Of a DNA stretch of 25,767 bases, positions 14,125 to 22,222 are shown piece after piece. Source of the DNA: CAZXCK01 sp964639225 (GTDB lineage Bacteria; Chloroflexota; Anaerolineae; Aggregatilineales; Phototrophicaceae). The translations under genes and the position numbers were made by a program. The notes beneath the pieces were generated by a model that saw only the letters and a program-made list of their open reading frames with translations, was not told where the DNA came from and did not search any database. How positions within the stretch are numbered: the first letter of the stretch is position 1; each line of letters starts with the position of its first letter. Location: contig CAZXCK010000056.1 in NCBI GenBank assembly GCA_964639225.1, forward strand, positions 1-25,767. The letters run 5' to 3'.

Positions 14125-17100
14125 ATGAAAATTCGTTGGTTATTAGCCATTCTCACGTTACTGCTTTTCTCCGCCGCGCCCGCACACCATGTGCTGGCAC
14201 AGGATGATGCGCTGCCCTACCAGAACCCGGATTTACCCATCGAAGAACGGGTGAGCGATCTGCTGGGGCGCATGACACTCGAAGAGAAGATCGGGCAGAT
14301 GACGCTCATCGAGAAGAACAGCATCGCCCCGGACGCGGTCACACAGTATTACGTCGGGGCGATTCTGAGCGGCGGCGGCGGTTACCCGACGGACAACAAC
14401 ACCGTCGAAGGCTGGACCGACATGGTCCACGCTTATCAGGACGCGGCGCTGGCGACGCGCCTCGCCATCCCCATGATTTATGGCGTGGACGCCGTTCACG
14501 GGCACAGCAATCTATATGGCGCGGTGATCTTCCCGCATAACATCGGCCTGGGGGCGACGCACAATCCCGAACTAATCGAAGCGATTGGGCGCGTCACCGC
14601 CCGCGAGATGATCGCCACCGGCATCTACTGGAATTATGCGCCGGTGCTGGCCGTCCCGCGCGATATTCGCTGGGGGCGCACCTACGAGGGCTACGGCGAA
14701 AACACCGACCTGGTGACCGAGTTATCGGTGGCCATGCTGCGCGGTCTGCAGGGCGATGACCTGGCCGCTGATGATACGGTACTGGGCACGCCCAAGCATT
14801 TCGTCGGCGATGGCGGCACGGCCTACGGCACGTCGCCGCAGGATGGCGGCCTGCTGGACCGGGGCGACGCGCTCATCGACGAGGCGACGCTGCGCGAGGT
14901 GCATCTGGCACCCTACTACGCCGCCATCGAAAACGGTGCGCGCAGCATTATGATCTCGTATTCGAGCTGGCAGGGCGAACGCAAACACGGGCACGCCTAT
15001 CTGATTACGGACGTGCTGCGCGACGAAATGGGCTTTGAGGGCTTCATCGTCTCCGACTGGGGCGGCGTCGACGATGTCGCGCCCAACTACTACGACGCCG
15101 TCGTGCAGGCCATCAACGCTGGCATCGATATGAATATGGTCCCTTATGACCATGTGCGCTTCATCACGACGATGACGCAGGCCGTCAACAATGAAGACAT
15201 CAGCCTGGCGCGTATTGACGAGGCTGTGGCCAACATTCTGCGCGTGAAGTTCGAGATGGGCCTGTTCGAGCGCCCCTACGGCGTCGAGGATTATCAGGCC
15301 AGCGTTGGCTCCGATGACCATCGTGAGCTGGCCCGCGAGGCCGTCAGCCAGTCGCTGGTGCTGCTTAAAAACGAGAACAACGCGCTGCCGCTGGACGCCG
15401 ACGCGACCCAGACGGTGTTCCTGGCCGGGCAGGGCGTGGATAACATCGGCATGCAGGCCGGTGGCTGGACCATCGAGTGGCAGGGCGTAGGGGCCGGCGG
15501 TCTGCCGGGCACCACCATACGCGAGGCGCTGGAGCAGACTTTCGGCGAAAACACCACCGTCCGTTACAGCCCGCGCGGGCGCTTCACCGATGATGATGGC
15601 GATCCGGCCCGCGCCGACGTTGGCATTGTCGTGGTCGGCGAGCAGCCTTATGCCGAATGGTTCGGCGACGACGCCAGCCTGACCCTGCTCAACCGCGACC
15701 GCGATCTCATCGCCAACCTGCGCGAACAGGTGGACACCCTGATCGTGGTGCTGCTGTCGGGTCGCCCGCTGGTCATCGACACCGAACTGAACAACGCCGA
15801 TGCGTTTGTCGCGGCATGGCTGCCCGGTTCGGAAGGCGCAGGCGTGAGCGATGTGCTGTTCGGCGAGCGCGACTTCAGCGGCAGGCTGACCTTCACCTGG
15901 CCGCGCGATATCGAGCAGCTACCGTTTGACTTCGACGCTATCCCCGGCGAAGGCTGCGACGCGCCGCTGTTCCCCAATGGCTACGGCCTGAGCTACAGCA
16001 GCAGCCCGGACGAGGCCGCGCCCTGGCTGGCGCTGGCCACTGAATGCGCCGAGGCTTACGAAGTGACCGCCCTGCCCGACGCGCCGGTGGTCGATCTGCC
16101 GTCAGCGGATGGCGAGTCGCTGGTGGACCCGGACGACCTCATCCCGCACATCCCGCGCCAGGTGGTCTATATTCCGTTTCCGGTCGAAATCAGCGTGGAT
16201 GGCGACCTGAGCGACTGGAACGGCATCCCCTTCGAGATGGTCGAGGATGGCCCGATGGTGTCGCGTGACCCCGCCGAAAACGGATTCTTCCAGTTCGCAC
16301 TGGCGGCGGACGCCGAGCATCTCTATATCTACATGGCCATGCCCGACGCGACCATCGTCACCGGGCAGCACGGCACCGACTTCTGGAACGAGGACTCGCT
16401 GGAATTCTACCTGAATTTCACGGATGACCTGGCGCGCAACAGCTACACTGACGGCGTGTTTCAGGTCAACATCAACCCTGGCAACATCGGCAACACGGAC
16501 CCCAACGCGCTCGTCTTTACGGGTGTGAACAGCTCGCAGGCCGATTTTGAGGGCTTCGTCTTCCCTACAGAAGACGGCTGGGGCTTTGAAGTGGCCGTTG
16601 GCATCCCGGACGGCGTCACAGTGGAACACGGACTGGAGATCGGCTTTCAGGCGCACGCTAACGGCTCTTCTGGTGGCAGCCGCGATGTCAAGCTGATCTG
16701 GTCCGCCGCCGACACCGGCGACACCAGCTACCAGAATCCGTCGGTTTTTGGCCGGGGACTATTCTACGAACCGGGCAGCGGCGATGTGCCACAGGCCAGC
16801 GCCGGAGCGGATGAGGAGACCGTCGCCGCGCCAGCACTGGTGAGCGTGAACCAGCTCGGTTACCTGGCCGGAATGCCTCACTTTGGCATGCTGGCGAACC
16901 AGGGCAGCTTTGCCACATCGTGGGCGCTGATTGACGACGCCACCGGCGACATGGTCTACGCCGCCTCGACCGGCCCGGCTGTCACCGATGCCGCGTCCGG
17001 CGACACGATCCAGGTGGCCGACTTCTCGGCATTTAACACGCCGGGGACGTATCGCCTGATGATTAACGGCGTGGAGAGCGCGCCCTTCACGATTGGCCTG

Positions 17101-18558
17101 CCGGTCTATGACGAGCTGGCGATCGACGCGGCCCGCTACTTCTACCTGAGCCGCAGCGGCATCGAGCTGCTGCCGGAGTTCGCCGGCGAAGCTCATGCCC
17201 GCGCCGCCGGTCACCTGACGGACAACAACATCACCTGCTATCGCGGCACGGACGCGGGCGGGGTCACCTGGGACGGCTGCGACTACGTGCTGGACGCGGC
17301 GGGCGGCTGGTATGACGCTGGCGATTATGGCAAGTACGTCGTCAACGGCGGCATCAGCCTGTGGACGCTGCTCAACCTCTACGAGCGCCTGCCGGATGCC
17401 TATCCCGACGGCAGCCTGAACATTCCGGAAAGCGGCAGCGGCGTGGCGGACATCCTCGACGAAGCGCGCTGGCAGATGGAATGGATGCTGTCGATGCAGG
17501 TGCCGCCAGGACATCCGCAGGCGGGCATGGCGCATCACAAGCTGCACGACCTGCACTGGGAGACGATCCCGCTGCTGCCGCCGACCGAATTCGACAACAA
17601 CAACGACTTCAGCGCCGGTAACGGGCGCTATGTCTACCCGCCGTCGACCGCCGCGACCTACAACCTGGCCGCGACAGCCGCCCAGTGTGCCCGCATCTGG
17701 CGCGGCATCGACGACGACTTCGCCGACCAGTGCCTGGACGCGGCCATCGCCGCTTTCGAGGCCGGGCTGGAAAATCCGGTGGCGCTGGCGGGCAACACGC
17801 CCGGCGAGGGTGGCGGCAACTACGGCGACGGCAACATCCGCGACGAGCAGTTCTGGGCCGCCGCCGAGCTTTACATCACCACCGGCGACGCGCAGTACGC
17901 CGATGTCATGCGGAGCACGCCTCACCTGAGCGGGTTTGGCGGGCTGGGCAAGGACAGCGCCATGTACTGGGGCGACACCGCCACGCTGGGCGCGCTGTCG
18001 CTGCTGCTGCACGAGAGCGACCTGCCCGAAGTGGCAACCCTGCGCGAGCAGCTTCTGCTGACCGCCGACGCCTATCTCGACACGATTGCCAGCGAAGGCT
18101 ACCGCGTGCCCATCCGGCAGTATGTGTGGGGTTCCAACAGCGGCGTCCTCAACAACGCCATTGTGCTGGCCTACGCCTACGACACCAGCGGCGACACGCG
18201 CTACCTGGGCGGTATCACCGAGAGCATGGACTATCTGCTGGGGCGCAACGCGCTGGCGTTCAGCTTCATCTCCGGTTACGGCGAGCGGGCGATGACCAAC
18301 CCGCATCACCGCTTCTGGGCCAACGAACCAGACAACGGCTATCCAGCGCCGCCGCCCGGTGTTGTGGCGGGCGGACCCAACGCGCAGCCATCCGACCCGA
18401 CCGCGATGGCCGAGGCCGAGCTGGATGCCGGTCCGGCCCGGCGTTATGTCGATCTGCGGGGGAGCTGGTCAACCAACGAGGTGACGATCAACTGGAACGC
18501 GCCGCTGGCGTGGGTCGCCGCCTACCTGAGCCAGCACCAGCAGGCCGAAACCCCTTAA
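14125..18558 (+). CDS. Exported GH3-CBM9-GH9 fusion: beta-glucosidase plus endoglucanase in one chain
   Basis: 1477 residues in one uninterrupted frame. Residues 1-25 are a signal peptide (cleavage after VLA). Residues about 30-640 are a two-domain GH3 enzyme; Asp311 (IVSDWGG) is the nucleophile and Glu511 (GEQPYAEWFGD) the acid/base. Residues about 680-883 form a CBM9-like carbohydrate-binding domain (ISVDGDLSDWNG, then FWNEDSLEFYLN). Residues about 904-988 are the Ig-like domain typical of the N-terminus of some GH9 enzymes (VSVNQLGYLAG). Residues about 992-1470 are the GH9 barrel: WYDAGDYGKYVVNGG with Asp1064/Asp1067, NPHHRFW at 1392-1398, and STNEVTINWN with the catalytic acid Glu1452. 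AGGGAA at 14111-14116 supports ATG 14125. No C-terminal anchor is seen. It should cut beta-1,4-glucan and release glucose outside the cell. Confidence 0.93.
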   Translation: MKIRWLLAILTLLLFSAAPAHHVLAQDDALPYQNPDLPIEERVSDLLGRMTLEEKIGQMTLIEKNSIAPDAVTQYYVGAILSGGGGYPTDNNTVEGWTDMVHAYQDAALATRLAIPMIYGVDAVHGHSNLYGAVIFPHNIGLGATHNPELIEAIGRVTAREMIATGIYWNYAPVLAVPRDIRWGRTYEGYGENTDLVTELSVAMLRGLQGDDLAADDTVLGTPKHFVGDGGTAYGTSPQDGGLLDRGDALIDEATLREVHLAPYYAAIENGARSIMISYSSWQGERKHGHAYLITDVLRDEMGFEGFIVSDWGGVDDVAPNYYDAVVQAINAGIDMNMVPYDHVRFITTMTQAVNNEDISLARIDEAVANILRVKFEMGLFERPYGVEDYQASVGSDDHRELAREAVSQSLVLLKNENNALPLDADATQTVFLAGQGVDNIGMQAGGWTIEWQGVGAGGLPGTTIREALEQTFGENTTVRYSPRGRFTDDDGDPARADVGIVVVGEQPYAEWFGDDASLTLLNRDRDLIANLREQVDTLIVVLLSGRPLVIDTELNNADAFVAAWLPGSEGAGVSDVLFGERDFSGRLTFTWPRDIEQLPFDFDAIPGEGCDAPLFPNGYGLSYSSSPDEAAPWLALATECAEAYEVTALPDAPVVDLPSADGESLVDPDDLIPHIPRQVVYIPFPVEISVDGDLSDWNGIPFEMVEDGPMVSRDPAENGFFQFALAADAEHLYIYMAMPDATIVTGQHGTDFWNEDSLEFYLNFTDDLARNSYTDGVFQVNINPGNIGNTDPNALVFTGVNSSQADFEGFVFPTEDGWGFEVAVGIPDGVTVEHGLEIGFQAHANGSSGGSRDVKLIWSAADTGDTSYQNPSVFGRGLFYEPGSGDVPQASAGADEETVAAPALVSVNQLGYLAGMPHFGMLANQGSFATSWALIDDATGDMVYAASTGPAVTDAASGDTIQVADFSAFNTPGTYRLMINGVESAPFTIGLPVYDELAIDAARYFYLSRSGIELLPEFAGEAHARAAGHLTDNNITCYRGTDAGGVTWDGCDYVLDAAGGWYDAGDYGKYVVNGGISLWTLLNLYERLPDAYPDGSLNIPESGSGVADILDEARWQMEWMLSMQVPPGHPQAGMAHHKLHDLHWETIPLLPPTEFDNNNDFSAGNGRYVYPPSTAATYNLAATAAQCARIWRGIDDDFADQCLDAAIAAFEAGLENPVALAGNTPGEGGGNYGDGNIRDEQFWAAAELYITTGDAQYADVMRSTPHLSGFGGLGKDSAMYWGDTATLGALSLLLHESDLPEVATLREQLLLTADAYLDTIASEGYRVPIRQYVWGSNSGVLNNAIVLAYAYDTSGDTRYLGGITESMDYLLGRNALAFSFISGYGERAMTNPHHRFWANEPDNGYPAPPPGVVAGGPNAQPSDPTAMAEAELDAGPARRYVDLRGSWSTNEVTINWNAPLAWVAAYLSQHQQAETP

Positions 18559-18576
18559 CCATAGTCGTACAGGCAA

Positions 18577-18606
18577 ATGGGCGAGTGAAAGCATTCACTC
18601 GCCCGT
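18577..18606 (+). terminator. Hairpin after the fusion glycosidase gene
   Basis: GGGCGAGTGAA (18579-18589) pairs perfectly with TTCACTCGCCC (18594-18604), loop AGCA, with two more outer pairs. No T-run follows, but its position 20 bases after the stop supports a terminator for the locus. Confidence 0.65.
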
Positions 18607-18645
18607 CGCAGGATTCCCCCACCTCACGCATATCTGAAAAGCCCC

Positions 18646-18667
18646 ATTTGTGACAAGTTTCACAAAT
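18646..18667. promoter_or_regulatory. CRP/FNR-family binding site (TGTGA-N6-TCACA)
   Basis: ATTTGTGA (18646-18653) and TCACAAAT (18660-18667) are perfect eight-base inverted arms around CAAGTT. The inner TGTGA-N6-TCACA is the textbook CRP core. A TTGACG box follows at 18672-18677. A CRP/FNR-type regulator for the AhpD-like gene is inferred; no such regulator is encoded in the window. Confidence 0.6.
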
Positions 18668-18812
18668 ATAGTTGACGATCTTCACTAAACACGCCTGGCA
18701 CAAAGGTATATGGTGGAGTCAGACAACGGCCTGGTTTGGGCAGGCTCACAATCAGGTCGAGCAATCAACAGATACTGACCTTACCGCAGGCAGAGTATAA
18801 AAGGATATCGTG

Positions 18813-19157
18813 ATGAGCTACCCGGAAACCTACGAAAATCTCCTCGCCATGATGAAAAAACTTGGCGGACACATCCCGGACACGATGCAGGGCTTTCAGA
18901 GCCTGCATCAGGCGGGTGCCAGCGAGGGCGCACTCAGCAGCAAAGTCAAGGAACTGATCGCGCTGGGCATCGCCATTACGGTGCGCTGTGATGGCTGTAT
19001 CGCTTTTCACGTTCACGACGCCATCGAAGCCGGTGCTACCTTTGAGGAAATCACCGAGACGATTGGCGTTGCGATTGTGATGGGTGGCGGCCCCTCGATG
19101 GTTTATGGCTGTGAAGCTCTGGCCGCGCTGGAGCAGTTCATGGCTACCACCGAATAG
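18813..19157 (+). CDS. AhpD-like / carboxymuconolactone decarboxylase family protein
   Basis: 114 residues, a single CMD/AhpD domain. The redox motif VRCDGCIAFHVHDA holds Cys59, Cys62 and His66, the C-x-x-C-x-x-x-H arrangement of AhpD-like peroxidase partners rather than of the true decarboxylase. The C-terminal half (EEITETIGVAIVMGGGPSMV) is the usual helix pair. ATG 18813 has AAGGA at 18801-18805; GTG 18810 is in frame but too close. Cytoplasmic and probably oligomeric. It stands alone between a hairpin and a strong terminator, with a CRP-like palindrome upstream, so it is likely regulated separately from the glycosidase genes. A thiol-disulfide or peroxide-related role is inferred. Confidence 0.9.
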   Translation: MSYPETYENLLAMMKKLGGHIPDTMQGFQSLHQAGASEGALSSKVKELIALGIAITVRCDGCIAFHVHDAIEAGATFEEITETIGVAIVMGGGPSMVYGCEALAALEQFMATTE

Positions 19158-19189
19158 CTGACCGGCGTTCTTAATCACCAGATACAGAC

Positions 19190-19224
19190 AAAAGCGGCGC
19201 TGTGCTGTCACAGGGCCGCTTTTT
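19190..19224 (+). terminator. Rho-independent terminator after the AhpD-like gene
   Basis: AAAAGCGGC (19190-19198) pairs with GCCGCTTTT (19215-19223), and inside it CTGTG (19200-19204) pairs with CACAG (19209-19213). The result is a 14-pair stem with a G-G bulge and a CTGT loop, followed by a T-run. Confidence 0.85.
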
Positions 19225-19275
19225 GCGCTGGATGGTTATTTCGAACCGGGAGAAGGCCGGCGCTGATTCGCGGCC

Positions 19276-20325
19276 TTACTTCTCCGGCACGGCGAAGATC
19301 ATGCGGCCCGCCTCGCGGTTGATGAGCTTGGTCACCGTGACGCGGATGGTGCGGTCCATAAACTGGCGACCGTTCTCGACGACAACCATGGTGCCGTCGT
19401 CCAGATAGCCGACGCCCTGCCCGGTGTCCTTGCCTTCCTGGATGACATGCAGCGGGAAGGTCTCGCCGGGGATGTAAGCCGAGCGCACGGCGTTCGCCAG
19501 CAGGTTCATGTTGAGAACGGTCACGCCCTGTCCCTCGGCGACTTTACTCAGCGGGTAGTCGTTGGTCACCAGATAGGCGTCCATGCGCAGGGCCAGCGCC
19601 ACCAGCTTGGAGTCGACTTCCTGGATTTCCTCGATGTCGTCCTCGATGACGCGCACCGGGATGATGTTGTTGCGCTGGAGTTCGTTCACCTTGATGAGAC
19701 CGCGACGGCCCCGGTTGCGCCGCAGCGTATCCGGCGAGTCGGCCACCTGATGCAGCTCGGCCAGCACAAAGCGCGGAATCAGCAGCGTGCCGCCGACAAA
19801 GCCGGTCTTGGCGATCTCCACGATGCGCCCGTCGATCAGCACGCTGGTATCCAGCAGAAGCTGCCGGTTGGACTGCATGGTGAACATGCGACTGCGCTTG
19901 ATGCCCATCTCCTCGCCCAGCACTTCCCAGATTTCACGCGAGCGCAGCCGGAAGATGGACACGCCGATATACAGCCCGGCGATGGACACCGCCGGCGGCA
20001 CGATCTGGTCAAAGGGCGGCGGCAGAAACGACAGCGGATAGGCCGCCAGCAGCGACAGCAGCAGCCCCAGAAAGGCGCCGATCAGCGTCATGAAGAATAC
20101 CTCGATGGGCATCTCTCTGACGGCGTGACTCAAGGCGCGCACCGGGCGCACGGTGATCCAGGGGGTGAGGATGAGACCCACCAGCGCCCCCACCAGCGCG
20201 AAGATCAGCGAGGTGGCGTCGGCGGGCATGTCGAGGGTGGGCGAGGCGTCGGCTCCCAGCCGCGCCCCGATGAAGGTGAACACAAACAGCCCGATAATGC
20301 GGGATATAAAGTCCGCAGCTCCCAT
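19276..20325 (-). CDS. YacL-like membrane protein with PIN and TRAM domains
   Basis: 349 residues on the minus strand. Four predicted membrane helices fill residues about 8-125. The PIN nuclease fold follows (about 155-280) with the acidic residues Asp159 (LLLDTSVLIDG), Glu190 (LAELHQVAD), Asp238 (EVDSKLVALA) and Asp256 (VTNDYPLSK). A TRAM domain closes the protein (about 287-346, GETFPLHVIQEGKDTGQGVG). This is the architecture of Bacillus YacL. The acidic set looks complete, so RNase activity is plausible but inferred. ATG at 20323-20325 is chosen since GGGAG (minus strand, 20336-20340) precedes it and the longer upstream frame has no family resemblance. It lies 227 bases downstream of the FAD protein gene on the same strand. 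Confidence 0.92.
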   Translation of the reverse strand: MGAADFISRIIGLFVFTFIGARLGADASPTLDMPADATSLIFALVGALVGLILTPWITVRPVRALSHAVREMPIEVFFMTLIGAFLGLLLSLLAAYPLSFLPPPFDQIVPPAVSIAGLYIGVSIFRLRSREIWEVLGEEMGIKRSRMFTMQSNRQLLLDTSVLIDGRIVEIAKTGFVGGTLLIPRFVLAELHQVADSPDTLRRNRGRRGLIKVNELQRNNIIPVRVIEDDIEEIQEVDSKLVALALRMDAYLVTNDYPLSKVAEGQGVTVLNMNLLANAVRSAYIPGETFPLHVIQEGKDTGQGVGYLDDGTMVVVENGRQFMDRTIRVTVTKLINREAGRMIFAVPEK

Positions 20326-20495
20326 AATGTCAGCACTCCCGGATTTACTCGCCTGTTTGACCTCGGATGAATGTTGAGGGAGCAGCCCGCCGGTGGCAGG
20401 TCGCTGCAAGGAGTAAACCGCAATAAACGAACAGAACGTATGAATTGATAATTAATGCCGACCCGTGCCGGTTCGACCCCAGATCGTCAATTGTT

Positions 20496-20501
20496 ATTAT
20501 A
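20496..20501 (-). promoter_or_regulatory. Possible -10 element for the YacL-like gene
   Basis: On the minus strand the hexamer TATAAT is perfect, inside an AT-rich patch (20445-20520) between two GC-rich genes. The -35 at 17 bases (TTCTGT) is poor, so this is only a suggestion. The leader would be about 160 bases. Confidence 0.3.
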
Positions 20502-20552
20502 CGCCAATCCAGAGCATCACAGAAGTGTTGGCAAACAACGAATACCCCGCGC

Positions 20553-21623
20553 TCAGCCGCGCCGGAGCCAGCGCCGCAGCCGCCACGTCACATAGCGCGC
20601 GTCCAGGCCAGCGCCGCGCACCGACGCCGAGGCCAGCGTCAACTGGCCAAAACGCCCCACGAAATACAGGCCGGGCACGGTTTTGCTCACCCCGCCGCGC
20701 TCCAGCGGCGTGTGGTCGTGCGGGCACAGCGCGCCGGTCCCGGCCAGGAAAGGGATGTTATCCGGGCGGTAGCCAGTGGCGAACAGCACCGTATCGACCG
20801 CTTCGCGTGTGCCATCCGGCCAGATGACACCGTCCGCGTACAGGCCGGTGAACATGGGGCGCGTGTCTGGCTGCCCGGCGGCGATGGCGCGGCGGTACGT
20901 GCCATCGTCGATGACCCGGTTGGTATCCTTAAGCGGCAGCAGCAGCCCCAGCGGCAGCATATCGAGGCCGGTGGTGTGGAAAAAGTGGAAGATATCCAGG
21001 CCCAGCGCCCGGCGCGGCATCCAGCGGATGGGACGGCGCACCGCCAGCGACACTCGCGCCACCCGCGCCAGTTCCGCGCCGATCTGCACGGCGGAGTTGT
21101 TGGCCCCCACCACGACCACCCGCTGCCCGGCGAACGGCGACGGCTCGCGGTAATCATATGAGTGCAGCATCCGACCGCCGAAATCGTCCATGCCCGGCAG
21201 CGACGGCGTATAAGGCCGGTTGAAAGCGCCCCCGGCTACGATCACTGTGCGCGCCGTTAGCGGCGCTGACCGACCGGCCAGCCACACCCGCAGATGACCG
21301 TCCGCGCGCTCTACCCGCTGGACCGCCGCGCCGGTGAGCAGCGGCAGGTCGAAGTGAGCGACATACCCCTGCAGATAGTCGATCATCTCCTGGCGCGCTG
21401 GCAGGCGGCTCTGGTCGCCGGGCTGGCGCAGACCGGGCAACCGCGAGTACCGCGCCGGCGAGAACAGGCGCAGGCTGTCCCAGTAATGCAGCCACGAACC
21501 GCCCGCGTGCGCATTTTTGTCCAACAGGATAAAATGCAGGCGGTGACGCTGGAGAAAATAGCTGGCGGCTAAACCGGCTTGACCAGCGCCAATGACAATC
21601 GTATCGTAAGGGGGTGTTGCCAT
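20553..21623 (-). CDS. FAD-dependent NAD(P)H oxidoreductase, flavin monooxygenase-like (CzcO/YUCCA type)
   Basis: 356 residues on the minus strand. An FAD Rossmann motif lies at the start (IVIGAGQAGLAASYFL, GAGQAG at 12-17). The FMO-like signature region FGGRMLHSYDYREPSPFAGQ follows near residues 148-167. The NAD(P)H Rossmann motif VVVVGANNSAVQIGAEL has its glycine turn at about 173-178 with Asn in the variable positions. Near the end is the ATG-type motif VLFATGYRPDNIP. The start at 21621-21623 (MATPPYD) is chosen because the longer frame upstream runs antisense through the response-regulator gene. AGAGG on the minus strand supports it. It is likely an oxygenase or reductase acting on a small organic substrate; the substrate cannot be told from sequence. 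Gene order does not link it to a pathway. Confidence 0.85.
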   Translation of the reverse strand: MATPPYDTIVIGAGQAGLAASYFLQRHRLHFILLDKNAHAGGSWLHYWDSLRLFSPARYSRLPGLRQPGDQSRLPARQEMIDYLQGYVAHFDLPLLTGAAVQRVERADGHLRVWLAGRSAPLTARTVIVAGGAFNRPYTPSLPGMDDFGGRMLHSYDYREPSPFAGQRVVVVGANNSAVQIGAELARVARVSLAVRRPIRWMPRRALGLDIFHFFHTTGLDMLPLGLLLPLKDTNRVIDDGTYRRAIAAGQPDTRPMFTGLYADGVIWPDGTREAVDTVLFATGYRPDNIPFLAGTGALCPHDHTPLERGGVSKTVPGLYFVGRFGQLTLASASVRGAGLDARYVTWRLRRWLRRG

Positions 21624-21735
21624 ACGGTAACCTCTGCGACATCGCGGATACGAAATCGATTCTATCATAGACGAACCACATGAGAGCCAGTCGAACAGCG
21701 GCGGCGCGAGCGGTCTTTTCGAAAGAGGAAATCTG

Positions 21736-22143
21736 GTGAACCAACCCGAAACGAGCCAGGCAGCATCCATTCTGGTGGTCGATGACCAGTGGATCAACCG
21801 CGAACTGATGGAGACCATTCTCAGCGGGTACGGCTTCTCCGTGCTGCTGGCCCACAGCGGCGAGCATGCTCTGGAGATGGTGGCCGCGCACCAGCCGAAT
21901 CTGGTGCTGGTGGACCTGCGTATGCCGGATATGGACGGCTGCGAGGTCACCCGGCACATTAAGACCAACCCGGAAACCCGCGATACGGTGGTCATCATCG
22001 TCACCGCGCTGGAACTCACCAGCGAGGATCACCACCAGATTGAGGAAGCCGCCGCCGACGGCCTCATCAGCCGGATGACGCCCGCCGCCGAACTGGTGAA
22101 GATCATCAACCAGCATCTCAACCGACAACATCCCGGCGCTTGA
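21736..22143 (+). CDS. Single-domain response regulator (CheY-like receiver)
   Basis: 135 residues, one receiver domain and no output domain. Asp16-Asp17 (LVVDDQ) form the acidic pocket, Asp60 (LVLVDLRMPDMDG) is the phospho-acceptor, and Thr90 (IVTAL) is the switch residue. The conserved Lys of the beta5 loop appears replaced: the matching segment is DGLISRMTPAAEL, with Arg113 where K-P is usual. The GTG start at 21736 has AGAGGAA at 21724-21730. No histidine kinase is nearby. It is divergent from the FAD protein gene, sharing a 112-base intergenic region. It probably relays signals by protein contact; partners are unknown. Confidence 0.88.
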   Translation: MNQPETSQAASILVVDDQWINRELMETILSGYGFSVLLAHSGEHALEMVAAHQPNLVLVDLRMPDMDGCEVTRHIKTNPETRDTVVIIVTALELTSEDHHQIEEAAADGLISRMTPAAELVKIINQHLNRQHPGA

Positions 22144-22222
22144 TCTACGCCCGTCTAGGCAGATGCCAGCGTTCGCGTTATGCTGGTGATATTTGCTTGC
22201 TGTTGTAGGAGTCGGCGTATTT

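Noticed and set aside
16759..18309. Long minus-strand open frame (516 codons) opposite the GH9 module
   Set aside because: Val/Ala/Arg/Gln-rich antisense shadow of a strongly conserved catalytic domain.
21624..22019. Upstream extension of the FAD oxidoreductase
   Set aside because: It runs antisense through the response-regulator gene; the flavin-binding motif begins right after MATPPYD.
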